From: an uncultured Verrucomicrobia subdivision 3 bacterium
GTDB taxonomy: Bacteria; Verrucomicrobiota; Verrucomicrobiia; Limisphaerales; UBA11358
Assembly: GCA_903895255.1 (NCBI GenBank)
Contig: CAITTG010000111.1
Location: 1 to 51,860 of the forward strand
Length of the DNA: 51,860 nt
Direction of reading: 5' to 3'
The position numbers and the translations under genes are program-made. Below are positions 35,630-46,106 of the stretch, one piece after another. Positions within the stretch are counted from its first letter, which is position 1, and the number at the start of each line of letters is the position of its first letter. Below the pieces are notes generated by a model. The model saw only the letters and a program-made list of their open reading frames with translations, did no database searches and was not told where the DNA came from.

Positions 35630-37500
35630 AAGGTTCACTCACATGTGGCATGTCTGGTTCATGGCTCGGCGGCCGCGCGGGGTCGCTGGTGCGGATGATG
35701 GTCGTTGCTGGACTGCTCGGGCCGGTCGGGCTCGTCGGGTCAGTGCGTGCCCAAAGCTTTGATAAAATGACCGGGGACCAGTTGATGTCCCTCATGCTTT
35801 CGGCGCCCCGCCTCGCCACCGATCAACCGGTTGACCCGGCCGCCACCTTTGATCCACCGGTCATCAGTGCCGGGACGAAGGCGATGTACCGGGTGACCCT
35901 GCACACGCTGGACGAGGCCATCACCCGCTGGCCCGACACCCTGCCGGCCCCGCCCCCTTTGGACATGGTCCGGGGGGCGCAGGGCATGATGTTCATCATG
36001 GGTGCCGGCAAAATGCAACCGTTGACGGTCGTCAACTACCATGTCACCGCCGCGACACCCGGGAATTATGTGATGCCGGCGTACACCATTGAAATTTACG
36101 GCCGGCCCGTCACCATCCCGGAGGCCCGCCTCCAGGTGGTGGCCGGCGATCCCGGCCTGCCGCCCCTGCGCGAGCTGTTGCTGGCCCCCGAGCAAACCAA
36201 TGTCTATGTGGGACAATCCGTCCGCCTGCGCGTGCTCAGTCCCGCCGGGCCCAACCGTTCCGTGCAAATGCTGTCGCAAGTGCAATTGAATGGCGATGGC
36301 TTTATCACCGGCAAGGGGGATGTCCGGCAACAGATTACCATGGCGCAACTGCCCGGCGGCGGCCAGAGCATGGCTTTTATTTATGACACCCGGTTGACGC
36401 CCTTTGCCCAAGGACCGTTGAAAATTTCCGCGCAGGCCTTCACCGCCGGCAACCAGTTTGGCGGCCAGATCGTCATTCAGGGCGGGGTGACCATTCCGGG
36501 CGGGGCACCCCAATTTGATCTGTTGGAGGCGGACCCTGTGACCCTTAACGTGCAACCCCTGCCGGTCGCGGGACGGTTGCCGGGCTTCCAGGGGGCGGTG
36601 GGCAGTTTCCTGCGCGACACTCCGCAACTTTCCGCGACCAACGTGACGGCCGGTACCCCCGTGAAGCTTTCCGTAACCTATCGCGGCGGCTTGGAAATTG
36701 CCCATCTCTCCATGCCTCCGGCACCCGACACCCCGGCGTGGCAGGGATTTCCGACCGGCAATCCAATCTTTGCCGGCAACAGTGTGACCTTTACCTACAC
36801 GTTGATTCCCCAAACCGACCAGACGGCGGCGACGCCGGAAATTCCTTTCAGTTATTTCGATCCGGATATTGGCCAGTATCAGGATCTTTCCATTCCAGCC
36901 ATGCCCATCAAGGTCTTGCCGGGGCCGGCGATGGGCACTAACGACTGCCTTCCGATGCTGCCAGCTGACTCTGCTCCGGAGAAAGTGCGGCACCTGAGCG
37001 CCTTGGCCACGACCCCAGGGGTGGCGGCGAGTTCGCTGGTACCGTTACAAGCGCGCGGGTGGTTTGTCCTTGTGGAACTGGGGCCCGTTCTGGGCTTGCT
37101 TGGCCTGTGGCTGGCGAGCCGCCGCCGGCAATTTTGGGAGCAGCACCCCGACCTGCGCCGTCGGCGCGAGGCCCGGCGGGCCTTGATGCGGGAACGCCAG
37201 ACATTGCAGCACGCCGCCCTAGCTGGGGACGCACGAGCCTTCGTCAGCAGCGGGATTCAGTCGCTCCGCCTGGCGTGCGCGCCCCACTTTCCAGCAGAAC
37301 CTCGCGCGTTGGTCTGCGGGGATGTGCTCCAAGTGCTGCCGCCGCAGGAACGCGACGGTGAGCGGGGCCAGATCGTGCGCCGGCTGTTTCAGGCCATTGA
37401 TGCGCTTGAGTTTGCCGATACTCCGGCCCGGTTCACCGGTCTTTTGGAATTGCAACCGCAACTGGACCAGTTGCTGACGGAATTGGAGGCAAGATTATGA
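35626..37500 (+). CDS. batD: BatD-like protein
   Basis: 624 aa from the GTG at 35626, overlapping the batC stop (GTGA). The signal peptide ends near VGSVRAQS. The mature part is a series of beta-sandwich domains (about 60-440): VYVGQSVRLRVLS, TPVKLSVTYRGG and NSVTFTYTLIPQ are the repeated strand patterns typical of BatD. One membrane helix (about 473-490, FVLVELGPVLGLLGLWL) precedes a basic cytoplasmic helical tail of about 130 residues. It is likely a periplasmic scaffold of the Bat complex. Coupled to batE by ATGA. Confidence 0.85.
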   Translation: MKGSLTCGMSGSWLGGRAGSLVRMMVVAGLLGPVGLVGSVRAQSFDKMTGDQLMSLMLSAPRLATDQPVDPAATFDPPVISAGTKAMYRVTLHTLDEAITRWPDTLPAPPPLDMVRGAQGMMFIMGAGKMQPLTVVNYHVTAATPGNYVMPAYTIEIYGRPVTIPEARLQVVAGDPGLPPLRELLLAPEQTNVYVGQSVRLRVLSPAGPNRSVQMLSQVQLNGDGFITGKGDVRQQITMAQLPGGGQSMAFIYDTRLTPFAQGPLKISAQAFTAGNQFGGQIVIQGGVTIPGGAPQFDLLEADPVTLNVQPLPVAGRLPGFQGAVGSFLRDTPQLSATNVTAGTPVKLSVTYRGGLEIAHLSMPPAPDTPAWQGFPTGNPIFAGNSVTFTYTLIPQTDQTAATPEIPFSYFDPDIGQYQDLSIPAMPIKVLPGPAMGTNDCLPMLPADSAPEKVRHLSALATTPGVAASSLVPLQARGWFVLVELGPVLGLLGLWLASRRRQFWEQHPDLRRRREARRALMRERQTLQHAALAGDARAFVSSGIQSLRLACAPHFPAEPRALVCGDVLQVLPPQERDGERGQIVRRLFQAIDALEFADTPARFTGLLELQPQLDQLLTELEARL

Positions 37501-38237
37501 GCCGCCGACTAATCCTCTTGTCAATGTTGCTGCTGCTTTGGGGTGCGCACCTGCGGGCGGATAACTATGCCGCTGCGGAGCAATCCTTTCAGGCGGGAGT
37601 AAAAGCTTATGGCTCCGGGGATTTTTCCGGGGCAGCCCGGGACTTTCAAGAGTCTGCCGGGAAGCAGCCAGCCGCCGGCACCTATCAAAACCTAGGCAAC
37701 GCCGAGTGGCAGTTGGGCAGGATGGGACCGGCGATTTTGGCCTGGGAACGGGCGTTGTGGCTGTCCCCCGGAGCTACCGAGGCCAGGGATAATCTCGAAT
37801 TTGCCCGCACGACGGGCCAGTTGGAGGCACCGGAGCTGGCTTGGTATGAGGTGGTCTCAACCTGGATCCCCTCGGGTTGGTGGGCGGTGCTCACCGCTTT
37901 CAGCTTGTGGCTGGTGGCGGATCTGCTGGCCCTCCCCGGAATTTTCCAGCGTCGCCGCACCGGCTGGCAGCAATCGCTGGCCGCCCTTGGGTTGACGCTG
38001 TTCCTGTTGACTTTGCCCGCCCATTACGGCTGGCACACCCGTTCCCGAATCGGCATTGTTTTGGAGGCCAACACCCCTTTGCGTCTCACCCCTACCGAAC
38101 AGGCCCAAGAAGTCACCCGGGTCGGAGCCGGGGAGCCCGGCCGTTGCGAGCGGACATTGGGTGATTATTGCTACATTCGCTTCCGCAACGCGGCCGGGTG
38201 GCTCACACGGGAGGAATTTGCCCTCGTGGCCCAATAA
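37497..38237 (+). CDS. batE: BatE-like TPR/SH3 membrane protein
   Basis: 246 aa. Signal peptide (LILLSMLLLLWGAHLRA), TPR-type repeats (FQAGVKAYGSGDFSGAARDF and AGTYQNLGNAEWQLGR), two membrane helices (about 126-145 and 159-178), and a C-terminal SH3-like beta domain (EANTPLRLTP ... GDYCYIRFRNAAGWL). This is the BatE architecture and it closes the operon. Its stop is 1 bp from the stop of the converging gene on the minus strand, so termination must occur inside one of the two coding regions. Confidence 0.85.
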   Translation: MSRRLILLSMLLLLWGAHLRADNYAAAEQSFQAGVKAYGSGDFSGAARDFQESAGKQPAAGTYQNLGNAEWQLGRMGPAILAWERALWLSPGATEARDNLEFARTTGQLEAPELAWYEVVSTWIPSGWWAVLTAFSLWLVADLLALPGIFQRRRTGWQQSLAALGLTLFLLTLPAHYGWHTRSRIGIVLEANTPLRLTPTEQAQEVTRVGAGEPGRCERTLGDYCYIRFRNAAGWLTREEFALVAQ

Positions 38238-38238
38238 G

Positions 38239-39102
38239 TTACCAGGCCACGTGCTCCAGGTAGCTCAGATGTTGGGGCAGTTGTTCCAGCACGGATTTTG
38301 ACTCGTCCTCGATAAAGTACCATTGCACTCCCACCTCCCGGGCGGTTTTGAGCACGGCCGGCCAGTCGGTCTGGCCGGTGCCCAGGACCACATCGTTTTC
38401 CGGACTAGTGCCGCCGGAAAGGTTGCTTTCAATGCCTTTCTTCGGATCTTTCAGGTGCATGAGCTTCCAGCGCGGTCCATATTTGGAAAGTAGTTTAACC
38501 GGATCCTGACCAGGAAACACCACCCACATCACATCCATTTCAAAGCTTACATAGCGGGGATTGGTCTCGTGCATAAGCAGATCGAACAGCGTCCCGTCGG
38601 CAAACGGCTGAAATTCATAACCATGGGTGTGGTAATAAAACTGGATGCCATGGCTGGTTAGCACGGCACCCGCATGGTTGAACACGGCGGCGGCTTCCCG
38701 GCAGGTCTTTTCATCAAAGTTTCCAGTGTGCGGGATCCACGGGCAGCCGGCATATTGCATGCCCAAAGCTTTGGCCTCGGCGGCCACCGCTTCAGGATCG
38801 TTTTTAAACCGGTCATAGCTAAAATGACCAGCAATGGCATGCAGCCCCCGGGCAGTCAGTAATTGGTTGAATTGTTCTGGTGACAAACCATGGGTCCCCG
38901 CAAGTTCCACGTTTTCGAAGCCAAATTTTTTGACCCGGTCAAGGGTGCCGGGCACGTTCTGTTTGAAACTTTCGCGCAGGCTGTACAGCTGCAATCCCAG
39001 TGGGCCTTTAAACGATCCGGCTAGCTTGCCGCCAATATCCTGACCAACTGCCGAAATGGCAGCCAGCCCCAATACCAGGGTTAAACGGAGCAAAATGGTC
39101 AT
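38239..39102 (-). CDS. Secreted xylose-isomerase-like TIM-barrel protein (sugar phosphate isomerase/epimerase family)
   Basis: 287 aa. Signal peptide (LLRLTLVLGLAAISAVGQ), then the AP-endonuclease-2/xylose isomerase-like barrel: PLGLQLYSLRESFKQNVPGT, FGFENVELAGTHG, HFSYDRF, YHTHGYEFQP, VSFEMDVMWVVFPGQDP, LMHLKDPKKG and WYFIEDES. Candidate metal ligands are the Glu/Asp of FEMD, the His of YHTHG and LMHLKD, and the late Glu. Export suggests action on a periplasmic sugar or lactone rather than a sugar phosphate. Verrucomicrobia and Planctomycetes have many such secreted members of unknown substrate. It faces batE tail to tail. Confidence 0.82.
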   Translation of the reverse strand: MTILLRLTLVLGLAAISAVGQDIGGKLAGSFKGPLGLQLYSLRESFKQNVPGTLDRVKKFGFENVELAGTHGLSPEQFNQLLTARGLHAIAGHFSYDRFKNDPEAVAAEAKALGMQYAGCPWIPHTGNFDEKTCREAAAVFNHAGAVLTSHGIQFYYHTHGYEFQPFADGTLFDLLMHETNPRYVSFEMDVMWVVFPGQDPVKLLSKYGPRWKLMHLKDPKKGIESNLSGGTSPENDVVLGTGQTDWPAVLKTAREVGVQWYFIEDESKSVLEQLPQHLSYLEHVAW

Positions 39103-39189
39103 GGTTAATAAAATAGCTGCTTTTCGTGGTTCGTCAAAAGAACAAATGATCTAGCCTCACGAAAACCAAACGAGGCGGAGAAAAGGAAA

Positions 39190-39220
39190 AACCGCGCCAG
39201 TCCTGAGACTTGGCGCGGTT
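39190..39220 (-). terminator. Terminator of the PEP-CTERM gene
   Basis: AACCGCGCCA (39190-39199) pairs with TGGCGCGGTT (39211-39220). Read on the minus strand, the stem is followed by T-rich DNA (TTTTCCTTTT). It lies 20 bp beyond the stop of the PEP-CTERM gene at 39240. Confidence 0.8.
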
Positions 39221-39239
39221 GAAAGGGTATAATGCAGAA

Positions 39240-39794
39240 TCAGGCGATACGGCGACGCAGATGAACCAAGACCGCTCCCACACCCATGCCTAACAAGGCT
39301 ACTGAGCCGGGTTCGGGAACCGGCGGAATTGAAAAAGTGGCGCTATCACCAATCGAGCCGGTGGACGGAGGATTCTGATTGAAATTCAGGGTATAGCTGG
39401 CGGGATCATTGACAATTGTTCCACCATCGAACGAGCCACTGTTGTACGTTCCCAAGATATTATAAGTGATTGTGCCGGCAGCCTGAGAAACCACATAAAT
39501 AGAAGTTGAGGCGAACGAACCAAAAACAGGATTGCTAAAGTTGAAGCTGTTAGCCGTCTGCGGAGAGAACGTAACGCTGCCAAACAATTGGCTGCCCAAA
39601 CCGGCAAAAACTCCCGTGCCATCGGAATTATTAATAACTTCGCCCAGCGTATAACTGGTGGCTGTATTGATGTCGCCGGAAGGTGAGGCGGTCGTGGTGC
39701 CAATGTCAGAGAAAGAAATACTCCCAACCTGAGCTTGCGCCGAAATACCAAATCCCGACACCAATGTTACCAATGCAAATCGAATCAATTTCAT
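39240..39794 (-). CDS. PEP-CTERM sorting-domain protein
   Basis: 184 aa. Signal peptide MKLIRFALVTLVSGFGISAQ, a Ser/Thr/Asn-rich beta body of about 135 residues without a known domain, and a C-terminal PEP-CTERM signal: VPEPGSVALLGMGVGAVLVH followed by LRRR. Such proteins are cut and attached or released by an exosortase, which is not in the window. The body has no catalytic motif; a surface or matrix protein is likely. Base composition is clearly less GC-rich than the surrounding housekeeping genes. It has its own terminator and probably its own promoter in the AT-rich upstream gap. Confidence 0.88.
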   Translation of the reverse strand: MKLIRFALVTLVSGFGISAQAQVGSISFSDIGTTTASPSGDINTATSYTLGEVINNSDGTGVFAGLGSQLFGSVTFSPQTANSFNFSNPVFGSFASTSIYVVSQAAGTITYNILGTYNSGSFDGGTIVNDPASYTLNFNQNPPSTGSIGDSATFSIPPVPEPGSVALLGMGVGAVLVHLRRRIA

Positions 39795-40209
39795 ATCTTT
39801 ATTGTTTTACAATCCTGATTAAAACCGTTGCATTAAGATATTCAAGACAACTCATTTCAGTCAATAGGAATTTTCTGCCGAGGGCGTTTTTCCTGGTTTG
39901 GATTTTCCATTGATAAGCAATGGTTTGCACGATTTCCTTGCTCGTTTTGATGGGTTTGCGTGTTTTTTTCCAAAAAACTTGGGGGTTATTCCACCGGGCA
40001 CGTGGCATTGTGCCGCATTGATAGCGGCAAATGCTTGGATGAAAAACTTTGATTTAAAGGTCCGAAATTTGGAGGCCGAAAAGTTCAAGCCGCTGGCGGC
40101 TGCGTTGGGAGGTTGAAAGCCCCGACATATATCGCGTCAAACTCGCATCGGTACTTCGAAATGAAAAGGCCCGGCGGTTAACCGCCGGCGCCTGATGACT
40201 GAAAGCTGA
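39795..40209. other. AT-rich gene-free stretch upstream of the PEP-CTERM gene
   Basis: Should hold the promoter of the minus-strand PEP-CTERM gene and the end of the pckG transcript. A 72-codon open frame (39898-40116, +) has no likeness to any family I know. The one clear element is the palindrome at 40171-40188. Confidence 0.5.
40171..40188 (-). terminator. Palindromic hairpin after pckG, possible terminator
   Basis: A perfect 18-bp palindrome (CCGGCGGTTAACCGCCGG), extended by GGC/GCC with a bulge. On the minus strand a short TTTT follows. It lies 22 bp past the pckG stop. The short T-run makes it a weaker candidate than those at 4242 and 18865. Confidence 0.5.
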
Positions 40210-42012
40210 TTACAACCGCGAGACGAGGAGTTCGCGTTGGAAGATCATTTCTTTCGGCAACCGCTCGTATAACTTAAAGAACAGTTCATCCTGGAGTAGC
40301 AGTTCGCGATACCACTCCTCCTTGTCAATTTTCTGCACTTCTTCAAATTCCTTTTCGCCGAAGCCTGCGAGGCCGGCGGTATTGAAGTCGTGGAATTTGG
40401 GCGCCCAGCCGACGGCGGTTTCGTTGGCCCCGGCTTTGCCGGCGCAGCGTTCGAAGATCCAGTTGAGCACCCGCATGTTATCACTATAGCCGGGCCAGAG
40501 GAATTTGCCGTCCTTGTCTTTGCGGAACCAGTTGACGGTGAAGATTAGCGGCGGATATTTGATCAGTTTCCGCATGTTCAGCCAGTGGCGGAAATACAGG
40601 CTCATGTTGTAGCCGCAGAAAGGCAGCATTGCCATGGGGTCGCGGCGGACCTGGCCGGCCACGCCGACGGCGGCAGCGGTGGTCTCCGAACCCATGGTGG
40701 CGCCAATATAAACTCCGTGGCTCCAGTTGAAGGCCTGGACGACCAGCGGCATGGTGGTCGCCCGGCGGCCGCCAAAAATTATTGCGCTGATGGGCACCCC
40801 GGCGGGGTCGTTCACGGCGGGATCCAGCGCCGGATTGTTATGGCTGGGGGCGGTGAAGCGGCTATTGGGATGGGCGGCTTTTTCCTTGGATGCGGGCGTC
40901 CACGGGTTGCCTTTCCAGTCCAGACACTCGGCCGGGGCGGGATCATCGTGGCCTTCCCACCAGACGGTCCCGTCGGGCTTGAGGGCGACGTTGGTGTAAA
41001 TGGTGTCGCGGGCGATGGTGGTCATCGCGTTGGGGTTGGTCTTGCGATTGGTGCCGGGAGCCACGCCGAAGTAGCCATTTTCCGGGTTGATGGCATAGAG
41101 CCTGCCATCGGGCCCGGGTTTCATCCAGGCGATGTCGTCGCCAATGGTGGTTATTTTCCAGCCTGCAAATTGCGGCGGGGGGATGAGCATGGCGAAGTTG
41201 GTCTTGCCACAGGCACTTGGAAAGGCGGCGGCCACGTACATTTTTTCGCCCTGGGGAGATTCGACGCCCAGCAACAGCATGTGCTCGGCCATCCAGCCCT
41301 GGTCGCGGCCCAGATAGCTGCCGATGCGGAGAGCGAGGCATTTTTTGCCGAGCAACACGTTGCCCCCGTAGCCGGAACCCACGGAGATGATGGTGTTGTC
41401 CTGCGGGAAATGGACGATGAACCGGCGGTCGGGGTTGAGGTCCAGCATGGAGTGGACCCCGCGGTTGAAATCATCGCTGGCACCCAGTTGTTCCAGGGCA
41501 ACTTTGCCGATGCGGGCCATGATGCGCATATTCAGGACTACATATATGGAATCGGTGATTTCCACCCCCACCTTTGTCATCGGTGAGCCGGGCGGGCCCA
41601 TGAGGTAGGGAATGACAAACATGGTACGGCCAATCATGGCGCCAGCGAGCATGCCTTTCAGTTTGGCATACATTTCGGCGGGCGGCGCCCAATTGTTCGT
41701 GGGGCCGGCATCCTCGTGACTGTCCGTGCAGATGAAGGTGCATTGCTCCACCCGGGCGACGTCGTTGGGGTTGGAACGGTGATAATAACAGCCCGGGAGT
41801 TTTTCCTGATTTAATTTAACCAGCACACCCCGGGCAACTGCCTGATCGATCAGGTATTGTTTCTCCAATTCAGACCCGTCGCACCAGAAAATGGCGTCCG
41901 GCTTGGTGAGGGCGGCGGTTTCGACGACCCATTGGGATAAAGCGGCGTTGTTGGCATGATGACCGCCCAAACCCTTGGGGGTATTTTTCAACTCGGAGGC
42001 AATCTTACTCAT
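40210..42012 (-). CDS. pckG: Phosphoenolpyruvate carboxykinase (GTP)
   Basis: 600 aa, typical of the GTP-dependent family. Converts oxaloacetate and GTP to PEP, CO2 and GDP in gluconeogenesis. The N-terminal part has [18 protein letters not shown] and [20 protein letters not shown]. The active-site cysteine/P-loop is [15 protein letters not shown] (about 260-274), the metal/nucleotide site is [15 protein letters not shown], and [20 protein letters not shown] carries the oxaloacetate/PEP side. Monocistronic by layout, with lexA 242 bp upstream on the same strand. Confidence 0.96.
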   Translation of the reverse strand: MSKIASELKNTPKGLGGHHANNAALSQWVVETAALTKPDAIFWCDGSELEKQYLIDQAVARGVLVKLNQEKLPGCYYHRSNPNDVARVEQCTFICTDSHEDAGPTNNWAPPAEMYAKLKGMLAGAMIGRTMFVIPYLMGPPGSPMTKVGVEITDSIYVVLNMRIMARIGKVALEQLGASDDFNRGVHSMLDLNPDRRFIVHFPQDNTIISVGSGYGGNVLLGKKCLALRIGSYLGRDQGWMAEHMLLLGVESPQGEKMYVAAAFPSACGKTNFAMLIPPPQFAGWKITTIGDDIAWMKPGPDGRLYAINPENGYFGVAPGTNRKTNPNAMTTIARDTIYTNVALKPDGTVWWEGHDDPAPAECLDWKGNPWTPASKEKAAHPNSRFTAPSHNNPALDPAVNDPAGVPISAIIFGGRRATTMPLVVQAFNWSHGVYIGATMGSETTAAAVGVAGQVRRDPMAMLPFCGYNMSLYFRHWLNMRKLIKYPPLIFTVNWFRKDKDGKFLWPGYSDNMRVLNWIFERCAGKAGANETAVGWAPKFHDFNTAGLAGFGEKEFEEVQKIDKEEWYRELLLQDELFFKLYERLPKEMIFQRELLVSRL

Positions 42013-42193
42013 GAGGTCATGTTAATCGGCGGTGGCGCGTTTACAAGCAATGGGGTTGAAAAAAGATAAACTTATTTTGCCAAATTTATAAAAAGTTAAA
42101 ATCATCTTTACTGGCAATTATCAGGGGTATGCGCTCCTTGACGTGAGGGGATTTATTTGGTGGCTGAAAAAGTTTGGGCGGGGTTGGTCAGGC

Positions 42194-42224
42194 TTTGACG
42201 GGCACCCAAGCGGTGCCCGTCAAA
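42194..42224. other. Perfect 13-bp hairpin between lexA and pckG
   Basis: TTTGACGGGCACC (42194-42206) and GGTGCCCGTCAAA (42212-42224) with a 5-nt loop, 31 bp past the lexA stop on the minus strand. The 3' arm ends in AAA and no T-run follows on the minus strand, so it is not a standard terminator, though its position just after lexA suggests a transcript-end role. Confidence 0.6.
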
Positions 42225-42254
42225 ATCAACCGGGCTGATCTGGCTGGCCAATGA

Positions 42255-42878
42255 TCATTCCCGGACATGGCGGATCAAGGATTTGAAGACGCCCTGAATC
42301 ATCAATTCCTGCGCCGGCAGGAGGTTGGGATACTTGGGGTTTTCGGCCTTCAAGTAGGGCTTGCCGGACTTGATCAGAAAGGTCTTGAGGGTGCTGGCCC
42401 CGTCAATGAGCGCGGCCACAATCTGGCCATGGCGCGGTTCCGGGCCGTGCTCAAGGATGACCAGATCGCCATCGAGAATGTGTTTGCCAATCATGGAATC
42501 GCCGCTAACGCGGAGGGCGAAGGCATTGCGACTGGGTTTGTAGCCAAGGGTGGCGACATCGACGGACACACAGCCCTCCGCATCCTGTTCGCGATCTTGC
42601 GGTGGCCCGGCGGGAATGGTGCCAAACAGGGGAATGTGTACCAGCGCATGGCGCAGCTTGGCCAGTGGGGTGATGATGCGCACGGAGCGGGCCTTGTTGG
42701 CGTCCGAGGTGATGAAGCCCTTGCGTTTCAAGGCCACCAGATGGTCTGCCGACGCCCGGGAACTGGCGAAGCCGAAGTGCGCGGCGATTTCCCGCAGAGT
42801 CGGGGTGGCCCCGGCAGTTTGTTGGACGGACTGGATGTAATCCAGCACCTGACGTTGTCGTTTGGTTAATTCGATCAT
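42255..42878 (-). CDS. lexA: LexA repressor, SOS regulator
   Basis: 207 aa. The N-terminal winged helix (about 1-70) has TKRQRQVLDYIQSVQQTAGA, TPTLREIAAHFGFASS and RASADHLVALKRKGFI. The Ala-Gly self-cleavage bond is probably in GTIPAGPPQD; the catalytic serine is in RVSGDSMIGKHILDGD and the lysine in GASTLKTFLIK. It represses DNA-damage genes until RecA promotes its cleavage. An AGGAG ribosome site lies 6 nt before the ATG at 42878 and falls inside an inverted repeat that probably serves autoregulation. Confidence 0.95.
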   Translation of the reverse strand: MIELTKRQRQVLDYIQSVQQTAGATPTLREIAAHFGFASSRASADHLVALKRKGFITSDANKARSVRIITPLAKLRHALVHIPLFGTIPAGPPQDREQDAEGCVSVDVATLGYKPSRNAFALRVSGDSMIGKHILDGDLVILEHGPEPRHGQIVAALIDGASTLKTFLIKSGKPYLKAENPKYPNLLPAQELMIQGVFKSLIRHVRE

Positions 42879-42901
42879 AAGCTACTCCTACGAATAGCTT
42901 A
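42878..42901. promoter_or_regulatory. Putative LexA operator overlapping the lexA ribosome site
   Basis: TAAGCTA (42878-42884) and TAGCTTA (42895-42901) form perfect 7-bp arms with a 10-nt spacer that contains the AGGAG of lexA. The left end touches the start codon. Site position fits autorepression. The sequence differs from the classical CTGT-N8-ACAG and GAAC-N4-GTTC LexA boxes. Confidence 0.5.
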
Positions 42902-43135
42902 AAGAGCCGGCGATGTCAATGGTCATTTTGCGGTCACTTTCAGTCGGCCTTGATGGTTGCGGGCGCGCCGCGGTGGCGAGCCCGAGGCGCCTCGCTTTTG
43001 GCTGATAAACGTAGGGTCGGGGCTTCGGTAACCACAAATATGAGTCAATGTATCGGCAGACGCCTCGTCCACCTCCCTGTCCCGGTAACATTTAATGTGA
43101 GTCAACTCGGTATGAATAAATTATTGGGTCCGTGA

Positions 43136-43164
43136 TTGACACCGGCGTGGCCTCTTTTTAAGTT
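43136..43164 (+). promoter_or_regulatory. Candidate purA promoter
   Basis: A perfect -35 TTGACA (43136-43141), a 17-nt spacer and a partial -10 TAAGTT (43159-43164). It would start transcription near 43171, leaving a leader of about 85 nt before the purA ATG. Confidence 0.45.
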
Positions 43165-43189
43165 CTATCCGCAAAGACCCCGCGCTTTG

Positions 43190-43217
43190 CCCCGAATTTT
43201 TACGTTCGGGGATTTTT
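43190..43217 (+). terminator. Leader hairpin with T-run before purA, possible attenuator
   Basis: CCCCGAA (43190-43196) pairs with TTCGGGG (43205-43211) around an 8-nt loop, followed by ATTTTT. It has the form of an intrinsic terminator but lies 39 bp upstream of purA and downstream of the candidate promoter, with no gene ending in front of it on this strand. Confidence 0.55.
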
Positions 43218-43225
43218 ATTGTTAA

Positions 43226-45258
<2,033 letters not shown>

Positions 45259-45362
45259 CCCGGCACCCCAGGCGGTAGTGACCAGTTGCGCAAGGGAGGG
45301 GAATACAACAGTAATTTGGAGCTTCAATTTGCCGCCCCTTTCAGCGACCATCCTGGCTGAGC

Positions 45363-46106
45363 ATGACACGCCTTGATCAAGCCTTGGTGGAACACGGTCT
45401 GTGCGCGAGTCGCGAGCGCGCCAAGCGATCCATCCTCGCCGGGCAGGTGCGCATCAACGGCCAGACTGCTCACAAGGCCAGCGATTCGGTGCGCCCGGGC
45501 GATCACCTGGCGATTGATACCCCGGAAAAATTCGTGAGCCGGGGCGGACACAAACTGGAACATGCCTTGCAGCACTTTGGAATATTGGCCAAAGATTTGC
45601 TGGCCATAGACTTGGGTGCGTCCACTGGTGGGTTTACCGATTGTTTATTGCAGCACGGGGTGGCGCGGGTGCACGCGGTGGACGTGGGGCAGGGGCAACT
45701 GGCTTGGAAATTACGCACGGATCCCCGGGTGGTGGTCATGGAAAAGACCAATGCCCGCAACCTGACGCTGGCGCACATGCCGGCCGGATTCGTGCCGGCC
45801 GACCTGGCGGTGATTGACTGCTCGTTCATCTCCCTGAAAAAAATTTTGCCGCCCGCGATTGCTTTATTAAAAGCGGAAGGCAAAATCATGGCGCTGATCA
45901 AACCGCAGTTTGAGGCGGGGAAGTCCGAGGTGGACAAAGGTCGCGGGGTAATCACGGATGCCACCATCCACGAGCGGGTGCTGGCGGAGTTGGCTGCTTT
46001 TGTGGCGGATTTGCCCCACTGCCGATGGCGGGGTGTCACCGAATCGCCGCTGCTGGGACCGGCGGGCAACAAGGAATTTTTGGTGTTGATTGAAAAAACA
46101 AATTAA
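45363..46106 (+). CDS. tlyA: TlyA-family rRNA (cytidine-2'-O)-methyltransferase
   Basis: 247 aa. An N-terminal S4 RNA-binding domain (RLDQALVEHGLCASRERAKR ... GQVRINGQ) is joined to an FtsJ-like methyltransferase domain with the SAM loop AIDLGASTGGFTDCLLQHG, then VIDCSFISLKKILPPAI and ALIKPQFEAGK. Members methylate 16S and/or 23S rRNA and were first described as hemolysins. The gene overlaps the start of nadK by 17 bp, a common pairing of these two genes. Confidence 0.93.
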   Translation: MTRLDQALVEHGLCASRERAKRSILAGQVRINGQTAHKASDSVRPGDHLAIDTPEKFVSRGGHKLEHALQHFGILAKDLLAIDLGASTGGFTDCLLQHGVARVHAVDVGQGQLAWKLRTDPRVVVMEKTNARNLTLAHMPAGFVPADLAVIDCSFISLKKILPPAIALLKAEGKIMALIKPQFEAGKSEVDKGRGVITDATIHERVLAELAAFVADLPHCRWRGVTESPLLGPAGNKEFLVLIEKTN

